From: Melampsora larici-populina 98AG31 | Lineage: Eukaryota > Basidiomycota > Pucciniomycetes > Pucciniales > Melampsoraceae | NCBI RefSeq assembly: GCF_000204055.1 | Contig: NW_006768788.1 | Coordinates: forward strand, 239,518 to 303,517 | Direction: 5' to 3' | Length of the DNA: 64,000 bases | Notes under the pieces: generated by a model | The model's database searches: none | What the model saw: only the letters and a program-made list of their open reading frames with translations | What the model was told of the DNA's origin: nothing | Position numbers and translations under genes: made by a program | Shown here: piece by piece, positions 48,421 through 61,031 of the stretch | Position numbering within the stretch: the stretch's first letter is position 1 | Layout: every line of letters begins with the position of its first letter

Positions 48421-49365
48421 TCCATGAACTCCAAAAGCTTCGCTGTCTCTAGGTCAAATCCCCATAACAATCGTACAGATTTGTTGGTCAAAGTTCCAGT
48501 GTCAGCACCACACTTTCCTACTTTTAGTATATCACCATCTCCACGAGCCCCATCAATGGGTCAATTTTGTTACAGAGTCAGATTTGTAGAGAGAAGACTG
48601 CTATTTACAAGGAGTACATCACAATCAATTTGGTCATTCACACCATATGGTTCAATGATTGACATGTATATTAGATTATCACATAGGCAAAATAATATAT
48701 CACAAAACAAATTAAGATCGCCTCAATTATTTCCTCACCACCTGTGATCTTAACGCTACCACCAACCTCTATACTAGACAAGAAGGTAGATCGAAGAAAC
48801 CATTGGATGGAATTCTGATGCACTTAGGAATCAAGAGCCATAAATCGATAGATGGTGTTAGAGGCACTAATCTAGAATCAATGAATGATAATCTTGAAGT
48901 TGATAATGAACCATTAGCATCAATGCCACTCGTATTTTTAGCAAGATAGGAACGTTCATCATCACATCGTAGAAATCCATCCTGTTTATCTTTACCAAGT
49001 CTAATAGGACAAACAATTAAAATACACAATTTCACCTGTTTTACAAACTGGTGGTTCTACGTAACCAAATAACAATCCATATTTTCCAACAATTTCAGAT
49101 AAAAATGATGATACCGAATCGATTGATGGACCAATCGTTCCACAATCACAATTGCCAAACAGACGCTATTCAAAACCAAATCATTATGTACGGTTTGTTG
49201 GAAGTACTTCAACTAGATTGCCATTTGAGAGTGATTCTTGATTTACAGAACCTGAAGGATCAGATGAAGATATTCAAGAATTGTTGGGAGTCTAGGATGG
49301 GAGATGTAAACATCATGCATAGTTTACAAAAACCTATGTGTGAAACTGTGTCTATACTTTAATCT
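48010..49365 (+). pseudogene. Decayed coding sequence of unknown family
   Basis: Open stretches in changing frames are linked by stops: about 48010-48340, 48424-48747, 48775-48950 (KKPLDGILMHLGIKSH) and 49090-49250 (NRRYSKPNHYVRFVGST). RVRFV recurs in the second stretch. The codon composition looks gene-like, but no splice model joins the pieces. It is likely a dead gene or a remnant of a mobile element. I cannot name the family. Confidence 0.3.
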
Positions 49366-50680
49366 TATTGCCATTGACGCCAATTGTTTTGTTCTGATCA
49401 GCTTGAATCCATTGATGTGAGTAAAGCTCATAGATCAACTGGCTGAGAGCCATGTCGATTGTGGAGGAATGATCGGACGCTTGTTAATGAGGATACGTCT
49501 CACTTTGCGCGAAGGTGATGTCAATGAGCACTCTCTTCGTTTACGGTCATCAAGACGTCTTCAGTGATTCCCTACAATCAAGACCATCTTGATGAGAGTT
49601 GTCAATAAAACATGGTCATGATTGCGTCTCATCAAACTCAATTTATCAATAGGCCCTGACGAGCGACTTCCTCGAAATGTCATCTAGATTGTCTTGGGAT
49701 TTCTGGTGTGAGAGCCAGGCATCTGGAAGTTGCGTTCAATTATGAATGGACGGCCAAGGAGATCCTTAATGCGAAGCACAAGCATTCGTCTTATCGCAAT
49801 GGTCAACAACTCATCGGTCCGAGTCATCCTTTCAATACAAGACTTGACTATTGTTTGACCAGATTATCAAAACAAGACGTTCTTGAATCATGCACCATGA
49901 ATATCATACCATCGTAGAGTAAAGCAAGTCGGGATATGCATGCCCTCCATTCGCCGCGAATTTGATCGAGTTCTTCCCATCAAATTTGATGGTTCGTCTG
50001 TCACTGGCTTTACCAGTTGAGCGGAAAAAGAATGATAACCTTTGGTCACATATTTTTGGTTTCCCGAGCTGAAGAAATTTCGATAGAGTCAAATCGATGA
50101 CTCACAAAACGAAGCAAATCGAACAAATAGGTAACTATCGGGTGGACGGTGGACATGAGCTCGTTTTCAAGACTTTTGATTTCCCAGGGGCATCCCTGTC
50201 ATTCTTGAGCCCTGGATGAATCTCCTGACAATACAGATACTAATATTTCAGCATATTGTCTGGCTGGGCATGAAACCCTACGAAAGACCCATGAGACACG
50301 ACTCACAACTTCAACATCTGATGTCAAAATGCTCAATGGTTTCCAATGCTGAAGGCTTTGTTGTACTCTTCAGTAAACAGGTTCGTGTTTTTTCTCTTGA
50401 GACATTTGTTATGCACACCAGGCTGCATTGTTATGGGCTACATATATGGGAATGGATATTATTCACTTGATTCATCATTCAACGCATGTATTCATTTGAA
50501 AAGCTCACGCCAGATGACAAAATCACAAGGTCAATTGTAAGCACTGATCAGAGGTGTAGTCTCATTCTGACCGGAAGACCACCACTAGAAGCTCAGAGTC
50601 ACAAAGTAGGTGATTGACATTTTAAAGGTACAAAAATAAGTAAGAGAATTTACACTAACCTTCAATCTTAAGCCTCTGCA
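49366..50680. other. Spacer upstream of CDC4
   Basis: No gene is supported; frames are short and stop-interrupted. Confidence 0.35.
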
Positions 50681-50694
50681 GCGGGTGTGCCCGC
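50681..50694. repeat. GCGGGTGTGCCCGC near-palindrome, copy 2
   Basis: It is the exact reverse complement of the 14-mer at 42263-42276. It lies about 240 bp before the CDC4 start. A tandem GATCG-GATCG string (about 50812-50831) follows closer to the gene. Confidence 0.5.
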
Positions 50695-50935
50695 CTCTGC
50701 TCTAGTAGTTTGTCTATTTATAACTATTTGCGCGATCAGAGATGGTGAAGACTTGCAGACGCACCCTTTGTTGAAAAGGGTGAATTGACAGGAATTAACG
50801 CTGAGCTTTGATCGGATCGGATCGGATCGGATTTTTACAAAGTTCCTGGGGTGTTGTTGCCAAGTTGAGATTGAAACAAGAACACTTTACCAAAACACCA
50901 AGACCATCAACATCACCATCAACCACTTTATCAAG

Positions 50936-53900
50936 ATGTCAATTCCATCATCATCCTCATCCTCATCAAACAATCATATCACCAATCATCACATCGATCA
51001 AGCTACAACTACTCAAACAACCATCACACCCGCTTCGTTATCTGAAATCATTCCATCTGACATTCCAACTGGTCATGTCGCCTTTCATCTCGGTCCTACC
51101 ACTCAAACAAAAGTCGTCACTACTACTACGATCACCACTCTTAACTTTCCTCCTGTTCTTCTCCCTAGACCAATGACTCCTCCAATCTTACCCGAATCTG
51201 AAGCTCATAGTCATAGAGGATGGTCTGGTCGAGCAAGATGGCCAATCAATCAACATCCAAATTCAAATTTCAATCATGACCTCCGACTCGATCCAAAGCT
51301 ATATCCTCTAACAAAAGCTCAAATGCCATCAGATTGGTCAGGTCCTGGTTTACCTGTTCCACTTCGCGATGGCTCTTTTGCTAGATTCGATGCTGGACAA
51401 CCTTTCCGATCCGATTCTAGCTCCATCAAAGGCAAAGGGATGGAATTTCTCACCACTGACCCATCGCCTCCTTCGCTTGATCCTCGAAGACCTACATCAG
51501 AATTCTCATCGCGTAAACGCGTCTCTCTCTCTCATCCTGCTCGACGTTCGAAAATTGTTCCATCCCCATCGATAACACTACCACCTAGGAAAAAAGTCAG
51601 ATTACATACATCTCAAGATGATGATCACCCGATGGCAACTTCAGTCCCTGAGAATTCATCCATCTTTTGCTCTGATATCGGTCAAAGCAAGTCTCAAAGC
51701 TCTACACATCCCATCTCTGGCCTACCCTCTCCTTTACCAACTGAATTAGATCAAACAGCCACTTCAGACGCGGCTCAAAATCATCCAGATCCATCTAGTC
51801 CATCCGATCAAAGCTTTCCTACTCATCCTTTACAAGGTACAAATGCTCAACCTGCACTTTCGACCATCTCTTCCTTACCAAATCTGATGTACGACTTTGG
51901 TCAATTGCCACCTCATCTTCAACAATATACACTCTTCAACCTTCTTCGTACTTCATCTGTACCAGTCCTCCAATTTGTTCAAAAACTGGTCGCTCCTGCA
52001 TTAAAACGTGACTTTATCAATGACTTACCACCTGAACTTGCTGTTCTGGTACTGATCAAACTGGATGGACAATCTCTCTGTCGAGCTTCTCAAGTCAGTA
52101 AAACTTGGAATACGGTCATTGACAATAGTTCAGCTATTTGGAGATATAGACTGGTGGCTGAGAAACTTTGGGTTGGGGATGGAAGTGAGGCAACTGATGC
52201 GGAAGAATGTAGATTGATCGAACAAGGTGTACCACGCTCACAAGCTTCTCATTTTACCCGTCTTTGGACTGATGGCGCTTGGAGATCCCCAAAATTTAGT
52301 CGTCGTTGTCGTCAAGAGGATGGTGGCAGTGGTACAAGACCTATTGGTTTAGCTGGATTTGAAAGTAGTTTTCACTCGCACCCTCAACTCTCACCATCTG
52401 AACCCATGCATGTTGATGGACCTATACCAGCTTCACCTGCATCCGAGCCAAGAAGGCCTCCTTCACCCGGGGCTCATTCCGAATCTTCCTCTTGGGCCGC
52501 ACACAATCAGCCTGTCACAAATCCCCCCGACTTGCTTGCTTCTCCATTGACGCCACCTGAAGTTCGGACCTCATCTAGAATCGGATTGATTCAGCGTGGA
52601 AGGCAGTCAAATAAGTACAAGTTATTATATCGTAAAAGGCATTTAACTCGATCTAATTGGAAAAAGAATGAACCACGAAGGATGAATTTCTCTGGACATG
52701 GAATCACTGTTGTTACTTGTCTTCAATTTGATTGGGATAAGGTCGTAGCCGCTTCCGATGATAATGTGATTCATTCTTACGACTTAAAGACCGGAAGTAG
52801 ATTGATGACTTTCACTGGACATCATGGAGGAGTTTGGGCACTTCAGTATGTTGCCAATGTTCTGGTTACTGGAAGTACGGATCGAACAGTTCGAGTTTGG
52901 GATATGAATACCGGTCGAAACACTCATGTCTTTGCAGGTCATACCTCAACCGTCAGATGTTTACAAATCGTTGAACCTGTGAATATCAATCCAGATAATG
53001 AAGGACCACCGATTTGGGAACCAGCTTTTCCATTGATTGTCACCGGTTCTCGAGATTATACATTAAGGGTATGGAAATTACCATCAGAAGATGATGACGA
53101 ATATTTACCCGGACCCTTACCTGGTTCACCATGTGCAGATGAGAATGATACGACTCAAATGACCAATCAAAACCCGTTTCATATGTTTTTCTTACAAGGT
53201 CATAAACATGCTGTTCGAGCACTCGCTGCAGCTGGTCGAACAGTTGTTTCAGGTTCATATGATTCAACTGTTAGAGTTTGGGATTTGATTACCGGTAAAT
53301 GTCAACATGAGATGAAAGGACATACATCTAAAGTATATTCAGTAGTTTTAGATCGATTAAGAAACCGATGTGCATCTGGATCAATGGATAATACAGTCAG
53401 ATTATGGGATCTTACAACAGGTACTACATTATATGTGATGGATGAACATACTTCTTTAGTCGGTTTATTAGGATTCTCTCATACGAAATTAGTCTCAGCA
53501 GCAGCAGATTCAACATTAAGGATCTGGAATCCAGAAAATGGAAAATCAGAATACGAATTAAAAGGACATTTAGGAGCGATCACATGTTTTAAACATGATG
53601 AACTTCGAGTGATTTCAGGATCAGATGGAACGTTAAAACTTTGGGATTCCAATGATGGTAGTTTTATACGAGATCTTTGTACAGGTTATCATTCGGTTTG
53701 GCAAACTAGTTTTGATGATCGGTTTTGTCTTGTGGCTGTACAGAGAGGTAATGAAAGTGAATATGAAGTTTTAGATTTCGGTAGAACTGATGGTAGAACT
53801 GATGAAGAGGATGACGAAAGATTGAAAGCTTTATGGTTAGGTGATTTAGGTTTCTTGGTTTTGAACCTTGAGTTTCCTTTTGTTTGTCGATGAGCTGCTG

Positions 53901-54122
53901 ATTCTTTGCTTTTTGATTATTTGATTAGATCAACAAAGAGAAATGGAGAATATTCAGTTAGATGAAGATCATCGGTTCGTTGAAGTTCAATCTAGAGAAG
54001 CAGAGGGAGGAGGAGGAGCAGAAGAGATGATGATGGAACAAGAAGAAGATGTTGCGGAGAGATGGAGTAGTGAGAGCGGTAGAGTTGTAGAGAGTAGCTC
54101 AGGGGAATCGGTTTGGATGTAA
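50936..54122 (+). CDS. CDC4: F-box/WD40 protein Cdc4 (SCF ubiquitin ligase substrate receptor)
   Basis: Cdc4/Fbw7 brings phosphorylated substrates such as CDK inhibitors and cyclins to the SCF ubiquitin ligase. Exons 50936-53840 and 53929-54122 sum to 3099 nt, giving 1032 residues. The first frame would run on to a stop at 53893, but splicing at TTAG/GTGATT keeps frame and adds an acidic C-terminal tail (VESSSGESVWM). The first ~350 residues are S/P/T-rich and disordered. The F-box is at about 358-405 (INDLPPELAVLVLIKLDG, then SQVSKTWNTVIDN). WD40 repeats fill about 578-935, with clear units such as VLVTGSTDRTVRVWD, VVSGSYDSTVRVWD and CASGSMDNTVRLWD. TSLVGLLGFS and LVSAAADSTLRIW, followed by a last blade ending VLDF, match Cdc4 closely. 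The substrate-binding arginines expected in the WD40 face were not mapped one by one. Confidence 0.93.
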
Positions 54123-55010
54123 TGGTATGTTGAGGTTTTGATTCAAGATCTTTAACTGTTTCGTCGTATAAAGTGACTGATCATATCTTTTATGGGGTTT
54201 GATTTTGATCTGTAATGTTGAGCTTAGTTGAAAAGTATAAGAAACTCACTGAGAAATATTCTCAAGATTCACATGTTTAGATTTTCTTTTTTTTTAATTT
54301 GTTGTCTGTTTGTGTTTATGTTTTACTTGATAAACTCATTGCTTTTTTCGTATAACCAAAAACTTTATGGATATTCTTTTACTCCCATATTAAAGGTATC
54401 ATCAAACAAATTATCATTGCTTTCTTTTTGGTTTTGTTTTGTAAGATCTCTTGTGTGTTGTTATTAAGTTTTTTTGTTGTTTTCTAATTTCAAAATCATG
54501 GGGTTTTTTGATGCTTTAATTGATTTTTAAAGGGATTAATTGTTTTTTTTGTTTTCTTGTGAAGTGGTTTTTTCTTTCATTATATAAGATGGTTAATTGT
54601 TATTTAATTCTTTTGTGCATTATTAATTTAGGTATCTATATACACTAGAAGTAGGCGCTTATCTGGGTCCAATTAGACTTGGGTTGTCAGATGAGGGGAA
54701 CAAAGAAGTTGGTGATGATGAAGGAGATCAATGTAAATTTTCCCTGCTGTCCCTTTGGGTACCATCCGCCATGAATATGTTGGAGGAGTCACAGCCTCAC
54801 CGGTTTGAGCTTGAGGAAGAAAAGGGAAGAAATGATATGCAAAACTGGGTTTCAGATACTCAACATACAGCATTATTCACAACAACATTAATTTTGGTCA
54901 ACCGGTTTCCAAATTAGTCAAGTTTTTTGAAAACACCAAACAGTCAACAAACGAAACCCCAATGAGATTGATAATTTAATCGATCGGAATCAACTTCAAC
55001 ATGCGCTAGA
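54123..55010. other. Spacer between CDC4 and YIH1
   Basis: T-rich sequence (54280-54620) suits the CDC4 3' region. No gene is supported. Confidence 0.4.
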
Positions 55011-56535
55011 ATGGACTATCAACATACTTTTCCCGAAAATGATAATGAGATCGAATCAGCAACTAATTATCAACAGACGATAGAAGAATGGGTGACGGAT
55101 CTTGCTTCTGAAGGAAGAGAAGATTTGTCATTGGAAATCTCAGCTTTAGCTGCAATCTTTGGTGACCAATCCATTAAGATTTCTTACAAAGAAGATACTA
55201 ATCTCAACCGAGAGACTGATAGAAATCAAAATCAGAAGTCAGAAGAGTCGATAAGAATATTGGTTTTGAATTCATTTAGTTCAGCAGATCGTTCAACATC
55301 TTTAAATGAAGAAATTCGATTTTCAACCAGAGTGATCATACCAAAAGATTATCCAGAAAGATCACCACCTCAATTTCAATTAATTTCAAAGTACATTGGA
55401 CCATATCTAATCCTACCAGAATTATTTAATCAAATTTCTAAATTATATCAAGATGAAGATGATGATTGGACATCATCTCAATCTATACTATTTGATGCAC
55501 TTGAATCAATTAAAGAAATCATCATGAATTATTATCATCAAAAATCTAAAGGGTTACAAGAATCAAAAGTAAATCGAGAAGAAATGATATGTAAAAAACA
55601 TGATGAAGATCATCAGATTAATGAAGTTCTTAATAAAAGAAATTTACCGATTTCGATCGATGATCAATCAACTGAAGTTTTCGAAATCTTTGTTAGTGAA
55701 CCTATTATGGATCGTAAGAGTATTTTTGTAGGACATTCTACTTTTTTGAAAGATCCAAGACAGGTATGTGTTTCTTGATTTGTTTTTTCAATATTTGAAA
55801 AGGAATTCATGAGTTAACGTTTGGGTTTCTTTGGATTAGGTAAAGGCCATTATGAATCAAATCCTTTCAGATAAAAAAGTAGCACGTGCAACGTTAGTCA
55901 TACTTTGAAAACCCATTCATCAATCAAATTGAAGATGATTTCTAATCTATTGACTTGATTGTTTGCTTTAGTCATAATATGTATGCTTGGAAATGTGAAA
56001 TAAATGGTCATCTTCATCAAGGTGAACGATTTCTTTTCGGGTCTTTTACGATTTGATCCATTATTCACTAGTTTGAATCTTTTTCTTTCTTTAGATAACG
56101 ATGATGATGGTGAATCAGCAGCAGGATCAAGAATGCAACATCTTTTGAACATCATGGTATGTATGTGTTTTTTTCTTTTTCTCATGAATGGTTTAGGTTT
56201 ATGTTTGTAATCAATCATCAAGTTTTTCTGACGAGTTTTTATTTTGGTTTCTTAGGATGTTCAGAATGTGTTAGTTTGTGTGAGTCGTTGGTTTGGAGGA
56301 ATTCATTTAGGTTCAGATCGATTTAAAGTAAGTTATAATTTCATTTCAGAATATCTAACTTTTTGTCTTTATTCAATCAAGTTTGATGGGTTTTTTGATC
56401 ATTTTTTTCGTTTAGCATATCAATCAAGCTACTAGAGACGCTTTAATTGTTGGAAACTTTATTAAGTCTTCTACTTTATCGAATGGTGAATCGAAATCAA
56501 GATCAAATCATCATCATGATAAGAAAAAACGTTAA
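55011..56535 (+). CDS. YIH1: Yih1/IMPACT family protein (RWD plus UPF0029 domain)
   Basis: Yih1/IMPACT binds Gcn1 through its RWD domain and restrains activation of the eIF2 kinase Gcn2 during amino-acid shortage. Exons 55011-55763, 55840-55892, 55972-56021, 56095-56156, 56256-56327 and 56416-56535 sum to 1110 nt, giving 369 residues. The RWD-like part covers about 25-170 (LEISALAAIFGDQSI, then VIIPKDYPERSPPQF). A charged linker follows. The IMPACT domain starts near 225 with EPIMDRKSIFVGHSTFLKD, continues with ATHNMYAWKCEINGH and ESAAGSRMQHLLNIMD, and ends with VSRWFGGIHLGSDRFKHIN. These are the family's hallmark strings. Four of the five introns fall in this second half. A basic tail (HHHDKKKR) closes the protein. 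Confidence 0.93.
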
Positions 56536-58283
56536 AAGATAAAGTCGGTTAGAAAGTTTTAAAATCAAATGTACACAGATTGGTAGAGATTGTGGGATGA
56601 TTTGCTTGAGTTTGGTAAGGAAACTGTCTCTTGAGTGTTTGCTGTATATGTACTTTCATCATCTCAAAGACATGCATATATCTAGGTAAAACACGCACGT
56701 TTCATTGATTTGGATTTGTAAGGTTTTGAGTGATTCGAAGTGATTCGAAGTCTACCCCTATGTATGTATACTCTCGTGTATTTTGAATTGAGGCATACAT
56801 TAGCGTAGCATTTTCTTTGACTGAGTCACTGGTTGATTTTGAATTACACACTGAAGATGTTCAAGAATTGAAGTTTTCTATACAAGACACTTGGTGAAAC
56901 TTTAAATCGATTTCATTTCTTAAAATTCTTTTTGTGATTCATGAGTCTTGAAAAAAAGATGTTAAGATCCACTGATAGAATTGAACTGTAAAAGTTGAAA
57001 ATCAATGGTAAAAGTACATACATCAAGAAAAAAGGACAAATTAAATTAGAGAAACCTATTTATGGAAGTTTTGAAGAGTTGAAGAAAATAATCATTTGTG
57101 CTAGAAAAGATACAAAGATTGATGATTTCTTTTAGGTAACTTGAATGAAGATAATCAAGTTTGTAATTCCAACATCGCCTATCTTTGGTCTCATGGAGCT
57201 AAAGGTAAGCATAGAAGAAAGGATTGCTAAGTTTTCAAAAGGATTATGTAGTTGATGTGATTTTGATTTTTGATTGAACTGAGATATATGCTTAAAGGTT
57301 CTGAGGGTTTGTTGGATATATACATTGGTACTGCATCTGTTTTTTGGAGGGTTGATTTATTTTCGAATTAGATGATGATGAAAATTGAACAAAAGGTTTT
57401 CAAAGTGAATCTTATTCACCTTGTATGGGTTGGAACTTCGAAGGTAAACTTAAGGGAAGGAACGAGTTTAAAGCGTTGAAGGCTTTAGAAAGTTCTGATA
57501 CAAAGATGAAGTAGGAATCAGATTTTGATGAAGAACTGTTTTGATCTCAAGGGAAGTTTGATTATATATATACCCATCTTCCACATTCGAAGGTACCTTT
57601 GATTCGGTTTTCTACACTTATTTGAGTTCCATCAACTATGTAAAAAGAATGTGGGTTCCTTGTCCCATTGACACCTTCCGGCGCCGAATACTGTTAAGTA
57701 GAAATGTCACGGTGGCGAGGGAGGACTTAGTTAAGTTTGTGTCACGGTAGGCGTTGAGGTTTCGTACATATGGGCTCTGTTGCGCTTGCATTGAGCCTGA
57801 GAGCTTGAAGGTTGGGCCTGTCGCACCTCTGGAGTAGGCAAAAGCCGAAAAATGAAAACAAACTAATTTCTACATCTTCGTTCCCGCTGCTTCAATTGCG
57901 ATAAATCGATCATCTCAAATTGTAGATCAGCTGTAGTTAATCAACCAGATGATCTCTCATTGGGTTCATTGAAAGTTCATGTAATCAAAACTCATAGGTA
58001 GCTTGTGGAATTATAGGGTTTTTCACTACTAAAAATCACATGTTGAGGACATTGCATTTTCCACAAGTGAGTTCACGCATGCAATATGGCTAGCTAATTG
58101 GGGAATTATTGCGAGACAAAGTGTTACTTGTGAAAGAGTAGAAACGGGTAGGTTTCAAATTCCAACAGAGGAAAGAATGAAGTTTGAAATCAACAAAAAG
58201 AGACGAGTAAAGCCAAAGCGCTTTGAAGAAATTGAAACACCTAAATGAGGAAGGCAGCATTTTTACCGAGAAACAGATATAGA
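56536..58283. other. Spacer downstream of YIH1
   Basis: No gene is recognised across about 1.7 kb. A short GC-richer patch lies at 57660-57840. Confidence 0.4.
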
Positions 58284-58997
58284 TTATTTATGAACAGTGA
58301 GCTTGGCGGATTGAACCTGGCCGAGCTTCGGGTGCTTGGTCTTGAAGGTGATCACAGTTTCAAGCCGAATCGGAGTTCCAAAAGGATTCACCTTGAGACC
58401 TAACACCGCTCCTATCTTAACTTTGAAGAAATTGGGGGTTGATAGATAGACAGGAGCTAGGTTTTGAAGGAATATAATGCATAGATCAGATCAAGTTGAT
58501 TACAAATCGAACGCGATGAGAGTTTAAGGAGATATCACTAACTATCTATACTTGCGAGACTGATGGGAGCAAATGATTTATAGGCGTAGAGAATTCCAGC
58601 AAAATCTGATGAAACAGGTGAAGGGGATTGAGATATTGGTCAAATCTTTCTTTCGAGCATCACGGAAATTTAACCACACACCGTCTCTGTTTGAAACTGT
58701 CTTGCTTGTACCGAATATCTGATTATCGACGGTCACTGTCGCACCAGCACCCATCATGTCATATATACTCTTATACTGTCCCGCTTGAAGGTAACTTGCG
58801 AGGACGCCTGTGAATTTGTGGATTATATCTCGGTCTTGTTCTGTCAAAATAAAAGGGATTTCATCAATCCCGTCAGTTTAATGAGGACATAATAAAAGCA
58901 TGGAGGTTCAAAAACAATAATTACGTGTTTGGGTAAACACCGGGGCCAGAATTCCGAAGAGACAGAGAAGGATAGAAAGGAGGTGAAGATTCTGCAT
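58284..58997 (-). CDS. Small secreted protein, candidate effector
   Basis: I do not recognise a named family. Exons on the - strand are 58997-58925, 58840-58664, 58605-58552 and 58456-58284. They sum to 477 nt in frame and give 158 residues. The first exon encodes a signal peptide: MQNLHLLSILLCLFGILAP, with likely cleavage near residues 22-24. The mature protein has one or two N-terminal helices (HKFTGVLASYLQAGQYKSI), then strands and turns through VTVDNQIFGTS, the third exon (FAGILYAYKSFAPISLA) and a lysine-rich C-terminus (ITFKTKHPKLGQ). No cysteines remain after the signal peptide and no membrane span follows, so it should be soluble and outside the cell. The helix-then-sheet layout recalls NTF2-like folds, but this is only a guess. 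It stands alone between repeat-rich spacers. Confidence 0.75.
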
Positions 58998-60229
58998 GAT
59001 GAGGTAAGAGAAGAAGTTCTGGGATGAGATGAGGGAGGTATATAAAGATTGTACAGTATAGAGATTGAGAATCGGTTCCGATTGTAATTTATGTTCGCTT
59101 CAAGAAAAGTTTTAAAAGTTTTGTTGGAAGGGCTTGAGGTTGCTTGATCCTCCATGAACACACCTGGTTTTATACCCTCAGGATTATATGAGATCTTGAT
59201 TTTACATATATGCAAACCTATGCAAACCCCGAATTTTGTTCCAATATCAACGGAATCAACGGTATGTAATTATATGGAAAGATTAAATCTTCAAATTCGA
59301 TGCATTTTTGACATTTGAACTTCACCACGTCATCGAGAGAACATCAGACAAGCAAAAGCAGGCAAAAACTCAAAAACCCTAAACTTATCCAACAAAGCGT
59401 GCGAGAAGCAGCGAAGGACTTGGATAGGTTTTACTCAAACAAATAATAATTAAGTACTACGTATGCACCCCAGGGGGTCAATTTCCTCGGCCTCAGTAGG
59501 TTCTGGCAACTTGTCCAAGAATTTTGATGGGATCACCCAGGTCCCACAGGTCGCGGTGCAGAAATTTACATATATGTGACAGATGTCCTGAAAGATCTGT
59601 CACAAATATGTAAGTTTGTTTGCAATGGCTTCTCGGACCGTGAGTTTCCGAAAGTCATTTTTGGAGTCCGACGGATTTAATCCAATTATGTAATGGGGGA
59701 AATTGCTGGAAATCGTCGCAGTGACGTTTTGGTCTTCCAAAAATGATGACATCGAAAATCTTGGTGCGACGTGATCCGAAGGGTTCCTTCATAGGCCGCG
59801 AAGCGGGCGACGGTCAACTTCTTCTTGAATCGCTATTTGTCAAAGGGCCATCGCGGATGGGATCTGTCGCTCACGCACATACGGTCTTGACGATTCATGG
59901 GCCTCGCCAGGCGCTGTCGTCGTGGAAGGCGCGTAAACCGAAGCCTCGTCTATTCAAGATTTCATCCGAGTGGAGGAGCTTGCCCTGCGATCGAAGGGTC
60001 TGAAGGAGGCCTGGAAATTGAATTTCATCGGGATGCAGGCATATGAGTCATGTGAAAGAATCGTGGCTATAAAGAAGGTGCAGTTTGAGTCTTGGACAGG
60101 AGTACAGGTGTGTGGTGTGCGCAAAGTTTCCAAATTAAATGTGACATCCAAAAACATCTTGGAGATGTCCCAGAAGTTTCTGGATGTCACTTCTGGGCAC
60201 TTCTGGGACCCGAAACTCAGCCTGAGCCG
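58998..60229. other. Spacer upstream of the secreted-protein gene
   Basis: The first 200-300 bp should hold its promoter. An inverted pair with dinucleotide-like symmetry, ATATATGTGACAGAT at about 59570-59584 against ATCTGTCACAAATATG at about 59596-59611, forms a hairpin. A second cluster near 60140-60200 holds GACATCC, GGAGATGTCC and GGATGTCAC strings. No gene is supported. Confidence 0.4.
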
Positions 60230-60560
60230 CGACCCGAAAAGCTCGGGTAATGGCCTACCCGCACCCCAAACCAATATCCAATGAGCCCCCCCGCGCCCCA
60301 AGCCCGACCCTGACCCGGTCAAAACCCGGCTCACAGAAGCCCCCCAACCCCTATCCCAAAGGCCTAAAACCCGCGGGTAGCCGGGGATCCCCATGGATAA
60401 CATTGGGGGTTTGAGGACTATGCCGCCCCCGCCCCCAAACCCTACGGGGCCCCCGACGTATTGGGGTGCCAAAAAGCCTGACTGAACCCGGACCCCAAGG
60501 GTTTGGGGCTTGGGGAACCCTTGGGGCGTCAGTTTTGGGGCTCAGGCTGACCTGAAACAT
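60230..60560. repeat. C-rich, strand-asymmetric low-complexity segment
   Basis: The + strand is dominated by runs of C with CCCCAA and ACCC motifs (for example CCCCCCCGCGCCCC and GGGGCCCCCG). This is very unlike the AT-rich surroundings. Long frames on the - strand here are artefacts of the composition. Confidence 0.7.
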
Positions 60561-60769
60561 GAGTTTTGAATACCCCTATCCTTATCTGTGTGTTAAGTGT
60601 TATTCACAGCAGATGGGAATAAGCAATGATTGTGTTACTTAGCCTTTGACCTGTCAATTCACATCACCACATTATTGATGGCTGAAATGCAACTCACACC
60701 ACCAGAATCAACAGGTTCAAAACCTTCTTGAACAAATTTGTGGTGATTGCGTCCTTTGCCACTTGTTTG

Positions 60770-61031
60770 CAACACTGTGTAAGTTTTCTGGTAGCACATC
60801 AACATGCACACACCAAAAACAATTCATAGAGGGATGATGGATGCTTTGAAGAGGTCTTTGCATTCAAAGACCCATTCCCTTTGTCCAGGTGATCAGAAAG
60901 CAAGGTCAACAAAGGGGTGCTGAGATTGTCACTGAAATTCAACAAAAATACAGAGACCTTTCTTCATTTGTTTTTTCAAATCTCTTTGTGTGTGCACATT
61001 GACGTGCTACCGGGAATTGTACACAGTGCAA
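60770..61031. mobile_element. Small inverted-repeat element (MITE-like), about 260 bp
   Basis: The ends form an inverted repeat of about 45 bp. The left end has CACTGTGTA, then GGTAGCAC (60790-60797) and TGCACACAC. The right end, read on the - strand, has CACTGTGTA, GGTAGCACG (61011 leftward) and TGCACACAC at the same spacing. No coding sequence lies inside. Target duplications are not clear. Confidence 0.7.

Noticed and set aside
52359..53267. Extra frames overlapping CDC4
   Set aside because: They lie inside a 2.9-kb exon with F-box and WD40 repeats in another frame.
59954..60560. 172- and 69-codon frames on the - strand
   Set aside because: They come from the C-rich composition; the residue content is G/P/R with no domain.
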